From: Tritrichomonas musculus
Taxonomy: Eukaryota; Parabasalia; Tritrichomonadida; Tritrichomonadidae
Reading direction: 5' to 3'
Length of the DNA: 64,000 bases
Assembly (NCBI GenBank): GCA_039105265.1
Contig: JAPFFF010000018.1
Coordinates: 1,798,001-1,862,000 of the forward strand
The notes beneath the pieces were generated by a model that saw nothing but the letters and a program-made list of their open reading frames with translations, was not told the DNA's origin and searched no databases. Below, one piece after another: positions 21,501 to 28,900 of this stretch. Within the stretch, counting starts at the first letter, position 1; each line of letters starts with the position of its first letter. The translations under genes were made by a program, and so were the position numbers.

Positions 21501-21734
21501 ATAAGCTTCTTTAATCATTTCTCGATAATTTAAAAGAGTTTCAATTACATCAAAAGATGAATCTCCGAGTAATTCAAAAAGGGGAAATTGTAATGCATCG
21601 CTTTCTTGATTTGAGAATAATATTTGTTTCACGTCAGGCTTGACTGTTTCAGCTGTGTCGGGGTCAACACAAGTACAGAGAATATCAAAAAGCCAACTAT
21701 CAACAGTTGAATCGCCCCAAGGTTGCGTAGACAT
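15522..21734 (-). CDS. ASCC3: ASCC3/Slh1-like double-cassette Ski2-family RNA helicase
   Basis: A 2070-residue DExH helicase with two tandem cassettes. Cassette 1 has Walker A APTGAGKTN (~175), DEIH (~290), GLSATLP and QMFGRAGRP (~540), followed by a Sec63-like region. Cassette 2 has APTAAGKT (~1016), DEVH (~1115) and QMMGRAGRP (~1343), then a second Sec63-like region to ~1800. The phrases QVEQTQSMIRIVGLSATLP and LIELTGDFTPD match ASCC3/Slh1 better than the spliceosomal Brr2, although the entry PISSLPTWAQ is Brr2-like. ASCC3/Slh1 is the helicase of the ribosome-quality-control trigger complex, which splits collided ribosomes. In cassette 2 the usual TGSGKT is TAAGKT. The last ~250 residues are a low-complexity N/Q/G/R tail, unusual for the family. 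The ATG at 21734 follows a TCATTTA initiator by 8 nt. Confidence 0.85.
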   Translation of the reverse strand: MSTQPWGDSTVDSWLFDILCTCVDPDTAETVKPDVKQILFSNQESDALQFPLFELLGDSSFDVIETLLNYREMIKEAYTAKPSTTKKSETVQPKPKKIIPLARRSRYEHTDSINMTRYDVEAPDVERPKVDHVPISSLPTWAQPCFSSCQALNDIQSTVFDQAFNSNENMLVAAPTGAGKTNVALLTILHEIKQHIIEKEGLPTLVDSKDNFLMVYITPMKALATEIKEKFTNALRHLKVNVREYTGDTRIASTELLRSHLLVATPEKWDVATRRGGEDSPSMRIKLLIIDEIHLLQDDRGPVIEALVARTLKQVEQTQSMIRIVGLSATLPNCHDVAHFLRVPDPSLFIFGPEYRPVPLQMTLIGTKNTYKTPPDYDDLFQEVYKPGKDKDIAQIDVVTMELLKEILRTENQVLIFVHSRGETARFANLITKYNKIKVSETLNHLISRRKLQTQLRECLAKGVGIHHAGLPRSDRIFVENAFKSNAFQILVCTATLAWGVNLPAHTCIIKDTKVYNQEHGGFEDIGILDVHQMFGRAGRPQFDKSGHGILITTNRVLSKYTTTLVNAEPINSKFIGKIEDFLNAEISLGTVTCKSDAMQWIRYTFMYERNPNDSDHIKRLDIAENNLNENMMIRTSIATESLQPTHLGQVASIHYIPFTAVKHFNENLRGDMNESELLDCIFNSGMFESLIVRNNEIDELMSFETVIPLLTPPDELPGKVNILFQSYVSRHVFKTPSLNLDQSWIADNMQRVFDAIFELAIEKGWCFVALFSNNCCKMVDHQMWWVPDREDHPLYQVLKAPRFAGLFRRLETLGLSVEKLRTMDFGELKSLLRSDQNAVDAVAAAKRFPVVTIGTRYQPMSDEIISITVEVIFEFSWDKSIVHETEQFWLFIQDADGKKMYNAQEISVDKKTAKEGLEIPVLVPLPESNTYLITISSVRFLGVEDSQQLTIDNDARLTFQRYISVPPKLRPLNVDDVVKDEYSRSIFPFNTFNLIQTQLFFQTYHTDESILLCAPTAAGKTVIAELAITRMLEKSKYAKAVYMVPLKAIVQERVADWKKKFEGLLIELTGDFTPDSDAIARARIIIATPEKWDAVSRGFVVRQFVQFVSLVIIDEVHLLGTDRGHIIEAVVDRMKFLQANLRVIALSTCLSNPLDVAKFLGVPNRGVYNYSPKLRNVPLMTFIRGFPGRHYCPRMAAMNKPLSDSILEHSEGKPTLVFVSSRRQTRLTAFDLISFASSARQPNFYCTQEASDASQLVDDPDLQHCLSFGVGLHHAGLLPHDQQIVEKLFGDGHLKLLVATSTLAWGVNLPAHFVVIKGTEFRDPKTCQWVPYSVTEMQQMMGRAGRPQFDTEGIVMILCEESRKEFLKKFINSPFPVESSLLPHIDDHINAEISTGRIRSKKQLTDWINRSFFGLRLSKNPKYYNDVSIEQVSTETLDDLLTSHCATTNVNGDIKPTAAGKICSIYYVTHKTVRLFLDQMDNVTTIVDVLHLLCNSPEFKDTPVRHNEDDLVGQMTPRFKKLTDDPATSPTKAFYMVQYYLSHRKMPIPDFDSDLSTVLDNLLRISGCYCEICATRKNLKGMLNAILIGQMIVQGIWYDDVPLKALMDEKTMKNLKNKNDIKTLPQLLTMKEIPDNLKSICNRILLYKVSKRGLSEDRTTLSVELTRINGEIGSNVISPHFLRKSIQSLYILIGNPESGELICHRRVQFKRDVMNVVLKSENPIPDDCWIYFMLDAYMGLDQMYSISETPVVKQLYLRPKKIVKFEKKKKTADPKYRYDPSMKPIKEEVKEEELFFGTLGEEIKNPDDNKNEEEEKYEDLATTGKKGRKKLNKKNQFSYQPNNNNNNNSNNNNAQQNEQQQGQSQPNQRNYGQQKYNNKKQQRYNNNNNQQHQGGNNNQQTDDGNGNRNERQYRNNNRGNSDRYRGNNNNNNNNGSSNAPATGNNNGSNRNNERQNGSNGNRNPQQNRGNNQKWNHNNNRGQQNNQQGQQPNSQQGQQQGAQTVQQPPQAAPKPASDWNPQSNDKVQIERPNKNPKKQNIFSYTPSSNNNSGQKQNQFRYTPQPPPDQK

Positions 21735-22089
21735 GAATAAATGATTTGCTTATTTTTAAAATTTTTAAAAAAAGTCATTGAATCTGTAATTATTCAACCT
21801 TGACAAAATCAAATTATTGATTCAAAATTTTCAGAATAATTTGGTTGTTAATGAGTTTGATCATTTCTCAATTTTCAATAATACTTGAAAATTATAAAGT
21901 TTATTTATCCATATCAATAACATATAATATACTAAATAAATTCATGAAATAATTAAATTATTAATGGACAATTGAAAATAATTATGAAATTTTATAATTA
22001 AACATTTTTTTACTTTTTAAAAATTTCAAATCAATTAGAATTTTAAGAAATATTATATTTAATTTGAATTACATCTATTTTTTTGTTTA
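21735..22089. other. Spacer between helicase and U2AF genes
   Basis: AT-rich spacer containing the helicase promoter, with a TCATTTA initiator at 21738-21744 (minus strand), and the 3' flank of the U2AF gene. Nothing else is seen. Confidence 0.5.
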
Positions 22090-23246
22090 TTAACAAAGCA
22101 TTGTCACTACAACACGTCCAAGATACCTTCGGCCAGCGATATGTTCTTGAGCATTTTTAGCTGCTTCTTCTGTTTCGAATTCTACGATTATAACGCCATA
22201 TGGTTCGCAAGCGCCATCTTCCGGTTTTGAACTTAGGGTACAATTTAATATTTTGCCGTAATTCTTGCATTCATCAGCAATATCATAAATAACAATTTGA
22301 TTCTCTTCATCATCATGTATTGATGAAATTGGTAAAACATTTAATAATTTTAGTTTTGTTCCTTTTGAAGGAATATCATCGACTGCAGTCGTAATTTTAG
22401 TACGGGGCTGAATAACTTGCTGTAAATCAACTCCTTCAGCCAAAACATTGAATTCTCCATTAATATCTGATTTCCTTTGTGTAATACTTCGATATGCAAC
22501 GGCATGTACTAAAAATCTGCCAAATTGAACTTCATTAATCATCAAAGCAGCTGATTCTGGAGCAATTGGTGGACAAACATCAAATAAAACGCAATCTTTC
22601 ATTGTTGGAACAACAAGATATCCATCAATATTAAAGTGATCATAAAGAAAATCAGGAAATCTTTCAATATAGTCTGGATCAACATTCATTGCAATAACTC
22701 TTCGTGGATGTTTTGATTGTATATTCATTGGTGGAAGAGGCATATCTGCTTCCCTTAGGAAAGGTCGAATACTAAGAGGATTTCCACGAAATGAAATTTC
22801 ATCTGAAAGTGAGAGTGCAGCTATTGCATCTTCTCGGGTAGTAAATGTCATTGTTAATATTAAAGATTCTGGAAATGTATGAACAATTGGCTTGTTTTCT
22901 GGGCTTGAAAGAAGATTACGAGAATTCATAGATTCTATTATATAAGATGCCACAGTATTCAAAGGGACATCTTGCGGCGCATTATGTACAACTACAGTCT
23001 TCTGATTATATAATATGGAAATCGGGGATTCTGGATATTGATCGCAAAGGCCAGCTGCTTCAAAAATATTTGATAATCTTTGGATAGTTGGTGTATGAGG
23101 TGCATATATACCTGGTGGAAGTCCTGGTGTATATCCCATTTGTCTGTATTCATCTGCTGTAACATTCCAGCCGCCACGTAATCGAGGTACATCACGAGTT
23201 TCTAAGATATTAGAAAAAATAAAAACATACTAAATTTAATATCCAT
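22090..23246 (-). CDS. U2AF2: U2AF large subunit (U2AF65-like), two exons
   Basis: A splicing factor that recognises the polypyrimidine tract and 3' splice site. The open frame alone starts at an internal Met (23139), but a better model joins a 16-nt exon 1 (23246-23231, MDIKF) across a 29-nt intron to exon 2, giving 375 residues in frame. The new N-terminus RDVPRLRGGWNV has basic residues before a Trp, like the U2AF-ligand motif that binds the small subunit, followed by DEYRQMGYTPGLPPG like the human ITPMQYKAM region. RRM1 is ~45-140 and RRM2 ~150-230. The C-terminal UHM (~285-375) has DDEENQIVIYDIADECKNYG and ends GRRYLGRVVVTMLC, matching the human GRKFANRVVV. No N-terminal RS domain is present. 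The gene is divergent from the kinase gene at 23453. Confidence 0.88.
23202..23230 (-). other. 29-nt spliceosomal intron in the U2AF gene
   Basis: On the minus strand the intron begins GTATGT and ends CTAATATCTTAG, so it has a trichomonad-like GTAYGT donor and a branch-like CTAATA packed against the 3' AG. Removing it joins ATGGATATTAAATTTA to AAACTCGTGATG in frame and adds conserved U2AF65 N-terminal sequence. Splicing is inferred from sequence and not observed. Confidence 0.75.
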
Positions 23247-23402
23247 CTAATCAAAAGATTTTAGAAAATTCACAAAAAATATGGTTACAATATAAAATAC
23301 TCTTTGGTCAAATTTTTCAAAATATTATTTTTTTCTTATATTCATATTAAAAATGTTTATAATAATTAATAACAAGGTCAAGTTTAAAATAATGAAAAAA
23401 AG

Positions 23403-23407
<5 letters not shown>

Positions 23408-23450
<43 letters not shown>
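23408..23450. repeat. Poly-T tract of ~43 nt
   Basis: An uninterrupted T run immediately before the ATG (23453) of the kinase-ankyrin gene, inside the ~205-bp divergent spacer shared with the U2AF gene. It may exclude nucleosomes. Its exact length is liable to sequencing error. Confidence 0.8.
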
Positions 23451-23451
<1 letters not shown>

Positions 23452-23452
23452 G

Positions 23453-25597
23453 ATGGATTTCGATTTAGAAAGTGCCTTCTATAACACAGCTGACTATGAA
23501 ATTAGTCAAATTCCAATTGGACAAGGAGCATTTGGTACTGTTTACATTGCAGAAAATAGAAAAGATCATCAGAAATATGCATGTAAAATCATAAACATTG
23601 GCGAAAACTTTAATGGACACGACCAAATGCTTTTCATGCGTGAATCATTAATACTCCAAAAACTCGATCATCCTTCAATTGTAAAATTTTACGGAATCAA
23701 TTTTCAATCATTTCAAAACTCAACCATATTTGGGCCCTCAATTATCACTGAATATCTTCGACATGGATCATTAAAAGATATTCTTAATAGTGAAAGAAAT
23801 AGTATTGCAGATTGCGACTGGACTCCCACAAAGAAATACATTTGTTAAATTGGCATTGCAAATGCGATGCGATATCTCCATCAGAAAGGAATTCTTCATC
23901 GAGATTTGAAGCCCGAAAACATTCTCATTGATGAGAACTACTATCCACGTGTCTCTGATTTTGGTTTATCGCGATGTTTTTCGAAAATTTTGACAAATTC
24001 AATGAAATTAACAATGACAGGAAAAATTGGTACCCCTATGTACATGGCCCCTGAATTATTAAGAGGTGAAGAACGTTATGGTGCATCAATTGATGTCTAT
24101 GCTTTCGGAATCCTTGCTTACGAAATCGCTACAGGAATTGAGCCTTATTCTGAACTCGGCAAAATTTCATCGGCTTCACTTGGAATCAAAATAATGAATG
24201 GCTACAGGCCGAAGATCGGAAATGAAGTCAGTGGCAAGATGAAAGATTTGATTCTGAAATGTTTAAGTGAAAATGATGAAGAAAGACCTTCTTTTGATGA
24301 AATATTTTCATTGTTGTCGAATGATTTCGATTATTCATTGGAAACCGTCGATGAAGATGAAATTAATGAATATATTGAAAATCTTTCATTTGAAAGCAAA
24401 CCATCTTCTATTTCAAATAATGATAAACAAGAAGATGATGCAAAATTTGATCAATCAAAAGAACGTAAATGTTATGAAAAAATGATTGAATCTCTTCTTG
24501 AAAAGGTTGATAATATTGACGATATCGAAATCGATGGAATTTTTTTTAATTCAATAGTTTAATAATTCTTTTCTTCATTGTGCATTTGAATCAGGCAATG
24601 TTGATCTTATTAAATATCTCATTTCATCAGGTAAAATTGATATTGAATCAAAATCAATTTTATAATTCTATTTAGAAATGATATTTCAAATAATTAATTG
24701 AAATTGATGATGTTTTAACAATTTTTTTTTTTTTCATGGTGTTAAAAAATGATAATTTGAATGAAACAATATTGCATCTTGCATGTCAATCAAGTAGTGT
24801 TGATGTTGTTAAGTATCTTATCTCTTTAAACAAATTTGATATTAATGCTGTATCAATTTTTATATAGTAATTTTTTGAATGAAATTTCAAAATTTAAAAC
24901 AATTTGTGATGTTTTTGTTTGATTCATTTATGGTGTTGTAAATTTATTTTTTTATGACACATTATTATTCTTTGCTTGTGAATCAGGTAACATCGATGTT
25001 GTTAAATACCTTATTTCACTGAATAAGATTGATATCAAAGCTAAAAATGTTTTGAAAAAAAAAAAAAATTTTTTTTTGAAGTTTGAAACAATTATTTTTT
25101 TAATTATGTTTGATAAGCTGAATATTTTAAGGTGTTTATTAAATATAATTCATTTATGCAACTATTCTTCATTCAGCATGCCAATCCGGTAACCTTGAAC
25201 TCGTCAAGTATCTTGTTTCATTGAAAGTTCTTGATATTCAAGCAAAAACAATTTTTCTAATATTTTTTTTTTTATAAAGTTTCTAATTGAATAATTTGAT
25301 TACGTTTATTTACAAGTAATTATTTATAAAGTTCACGACTTAATGTAATTTATAAGACATTATTGCATTATGCATGCGAGTCTGGCAACTTGGAACTTGT
25401 GAAATATCTGGTTTCTTTCAATAAAATTGATATAAGAGAAAAATCAATTTTTATGCTGTCATTTCGAATATGGTTCCTACTTGTGGATTATTTTTGGAAT
25501 TTCATAAATGATTTGTTTAAATAAGACTTGCTTAAATGTTGCACTTAGAAACAATTTCGATGAAATTGTCGATTATTTAACAAAGCTTCAAGCTTAG
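23453..25597 (+). pseudogene. Protein kinase-ankyrin gene with in-frame stop and split repeats
   Basis: The ATG at 23453 opens a TKL-type kinase: GQGAFGTVYI glycine loop, YACKII lysine, [12 protein letters not shown] catalytic loop, [18 protein letters not shown] and a C-lobe end [11 protein letters not shown], so all catalytic residues are present. A single TAA at 23846-23848 interrupts it just before [11 protein letters not shown] in the same frame, where relatives usually have Leu. After a tail ending at 24562, six ankyrin units follow at 24561, 24760, 24955, 25158, 25353 and 25523 (for example LHLACQSSSVDVVKYLISL and LHYACESGNLELVKYLVSF). They change frame and are separated by AT-rich linkers with stops. 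The last unit ends at TAG 25595-25597. It reads as a decaying gene, though stop suppression or unusual splicing cannot be excluded. Confidence 0.7.
24561..25597 (+). repeat. Array of six ankyrin units with ~198-nt period
   Basis: Unit starts are at 24561, 24760, 24955, 25158, 25353 and 25523 (spacings 199, 195, 203, 195 and 170). Each has ~100 nt of coding-like ankyrin sequence, then a CAATTTTTAT-type boundary, then 70-115 nt of AT-rich linker. The linkers resemble each other (for example TGATGTTTT, then TATGGTGTT), so coding unit plus linker duplicated together. Confidence 0.7.
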
Positions 25598-25753
25598 CAC
25601 AGCAGATTCAAAGATTGCATTCTTTAATAAAAAAAATAATGATTTTCTTTACTTGTGTTTTTGATTTAACTCACTATCATAATAATTGGTTTTGACAAAA
25701 GAGTTCATATTTTGATCCAAACTCAAAAAATATCTATAAATTGGTTTTTTATC

Positions 25754-25760
25754 AAAAAAA
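25754..25760 (-). terminator. Pol III T-run terminator of tRNA-Ile
   Basis: Seven consecutive T on the minus strand directly after the tRNA 3' end. Confidence 0.75.
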
Positions 25761-25761
25761 A

Positions 25762-25834
25762 TGGTCCCACAGGGACTCGAACCCTAGACCTTTGCGTTAT
25801 CAGCACAACGCTCTACCGACTGAGCTATGAGACC
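25762..25834 (-). tRNA. tRNA-Ile, anticodon GAT
   Basis: The minus strand folds as a full 73-nt cloverleaf. The acceptor GGTCTCA pairs with TGGGACC, the D arm is GCTC/GAGC with loop AGTCGGTA, and the anticodon stem TTGTG/CGCAA has loop CTGATAA (anticodon GAT). The variable region is AGGTC, the T arm is TAGGG/CCCTG with loop TTCGAGT, and the discriminator is A. Internal A box TAGCTCAGTCGG and B box GGTTCGAGTCC are both good. A T7 run follows on the minus strand (25754-25760) as Pol III terminator. No intron is visible. Eukaryotic tRNA-Ile for AUY codons usually carries AAT, so GAT is unusual. Confidence 0.93.
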
Positions 25835-25929
25835 TTATGATAATTCAAATTATTTTCTATAAAAAATAAAAAAATATTTATATTGATTTTATCAATTAAT
25901 TTCGACAATATTTTTTCGGATATTAGAAG

Positions 25930-28900
25930 ATGCTTCCATCCAACAAAGAGATTTTAGATTTGAGCGATTATGAAAGAGATGAAAAGCTTTTCAAGAATGA
26001 AATGTTCAAATATTATAAAATTATTCATCAATCAAATAATAAAAAATTTTTAGCTAAAATATGGACTGATGACTTAGACCATTTTATAAGAGATAAAATC
26101 CGCGATCTATATCGAGAGGTATATATCAACTCAAAAATAAATCATCCATCTTTTTTAAAATATGTTGGCTTTAGTCTTGTTAATTTCAAAAATAAGCGAA
26201 AACCATTAATTGTATTTGAATATGCTTCAACCGGTTCTTTAAATATGCTATTAAATTCAACAAAAAGTCAATATGAACGAAAAGATTATCATCAAATATA
26301 TCAATTAACAATTTCATCTGACGATGATGATAATGATGATGAATTAGAAGAAAAAGAAAATATAGTTTTAACCATGACCCAGAAATTGATTATTATATAC
26401 GGCATTGCAGCTGGAATTTCATATTTGCACTCACACGACATACTCCACCGAAATTTGAATCCGTCGAGCATTTTTCTTGATGATTCTCTCTTCCCGAAAA
26501 TATCAGGACTTGACATATCGAAAGAGCTGATTCAAAGTTCGCCTTATGATGAGCCGAGAAAAGACGGCAAACTCAAAGGAGAAAAGAAATATCTGGCTCC
26601 TGAAGTTTTATCAAAGTTAGAATACGGGAAGCCCAACGATGTTTATGCATTCTCGCTTGTTGTCTATGAAATCATGACTGGGAAATCTATTTACCAAGAT
26701 TTTGATAAAACAATTGATTTAATTGAAAATGTTTCAAAACAAGGAAAACGTCCGACATTTGAATGCGAAATTCCTTCCTGCTATCAGAATCTTATTGAAA
26801 GATGCTGGTCGCAGGATCCAAAAGACAGGCCAACATTCGATGAAATTGTAGATGAGCTCAAAAACAATCGTGAATTTATTACAGACGAAGTTGATGAAAA
26901 TCAATTTCAAAATTATGTTAATTTTATCGAAACAGCTTCTGTTTCTTTTGATCCTGAAAAAACGATTGAGCAAATGGATGAACTTTTACAATCAAATACG
27001 AATGATAATAAGAGTTCTGATATTAAGCCAGGTCTTCGTGGTCAAGTCGATTCCAGTGTTGAATTAGATGTACAAAATTATATAATAAAGAATGAAGAAG
27101 ACGGCATTGTTGTTGATAAAGAAACAAACATTAAGTTTGATTATTTTTTATCCAAACCAATCAACAAATATTTGAGATATGAGATCATAAACTATGCACG
27201 AAAGGTGAATATTCTTTCACGATTAGATCATCCAGCAATCCTAAAATTTGTCGGTTACAGTCCTGTTGATTTCAAAAATTTTCCAAAGCCAACATACATC
27301 ACAGAACATTATAAATCTCGTGATTTGGCTTACTATAATGAAGGAAGTTTTGATGATCAATATTATTTGCATTTTGATGATACACAAAAGCTTATTTTCA
27401 TTTATGGCATTGCATCTGGAATGGCTTATTTGCATTCGCATAACATTCTTCATCGCAATTTAAAAACAGAAACAATTGTTTTTAACAAGTATTTTTTCCC
27501 AAAAATCTTAGGATTTGAAATAGCGAAAGAAATTGAAAGTGATTCAATTGAACCAAATGATACAATCAAAGGAACGCCAGCATGCATTGCACCTGAAGTT
27601 TACTTAAAGAAAGGATATAGCAAGTCAAGTGATGTTTATTCATTTTCATTAATTTTATATGAACTAATGACAGGAGAAAAAGCATTCAAAGAGCTCAAAG
27701 ATCCGAGGGAAATCAAGAAAACTATCACAGAATTAAACGAACGACCGGAATTTAAACAACCAATATTACAATGTTATCGGGAACTGATTGAAAAATGCTG
27801 GAGTCAAGAACCAAGCGACCGACCAACATTTGATGAAATTTTGACTGAACTCAAAACCAATCCTGAATTCATCACTGATACGGTTGATAAGGATGCCTTC
27901 TTTGAGTATGTTGCCTATGTCGATGAATTCCCTGTCAATTTTTATCCAAACAGGCGAGTTGAGCAACTCGATGACATCCTTAAGAACAGATTAAATTCAT
28001 TCCCTGACATTCATCCATCTATTCATTTTTCAGATATGCGTGAAACTGAAAAAAATGATCTTATAATCGATGATAAATATTATTTAAATCCTGATGATTA
28101 CGACTATGTAAGTTATATTACAAAAGGAAATTTTTATGATGTTAAAAAAGTTGAAGATAAAAAAAGCCAGATTTTATATGCACAGAAAAAAACAAACAAT
28201 AATTCTTTATATTTCCACAATCATGAAATTATTAATTTTTCAAGAGAATTGAATATATTGTTGCAGATCAATCATCCTTCAATTCTTAGGTTTATTGGAT
28301 ATTATTTGGGTGATGGCATTGAAGATGGTAAAGTTTATATTATAGTTGAATTTTCTTCAAAAGGATCATTAGGAAAAATCCATAAATCAAAGAGAACAAG
28401 CAAATATCGGGAAAGATATAATTCTCATTCTACTAATGATGAAGTATTGGTTTTAAATAGTACGCAAAAATTAATAATAATTTATGGAATTGCAGCTGGA
28501 ATGTCATATTTACATTCTCACAACATTCTTCATCGTGATTTAAAGCTCAATAATATATATCTTGATGATTCCATGTTTCCAAAAATCTCTGGTTTCAACA
28601 TAGCGAAAGAAATTGAAAGTGATTCAATTGAGCCAAATGATACAATCAAAGGAACGCCAGCATGCATTGCACCAGAAGTTTATTTAAAGAAAGGATATAG
28701 CAAGTCAAGTGATGTTTATTCATTTTCATTAATTATATATGAATTAATGACAGGAGAAAAAGCATTCAAAGAACTCAAAGATCCTAAAGAAATTAAGAGA
28801 ACTATCATAGAATTAAATGAACGTCCAGCATTCAACAAACCTATATTACAATGTTATCGAGATTTGATTGAAAAATGCTGGAGTCAAGAACCAAGCGACC

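Noticed and set aside
15522-21734. Brr2 (U5 snRNP helicase) identity
   Set aside because: Cassette 1 QVEQTQSMIRIVGLSATLP and cassette 2 IELTGDFTPD favour ASCC3/Slh1, though PISSLPTWAQ is Brr2-like; a tree would settle it.
24561-25597. CRISPR-like or satellite array because of regular ~198-nt spacing
   Set aside because: The repeats encode ankyrin units and diverge as proteins do; the setting is eukaryotic.
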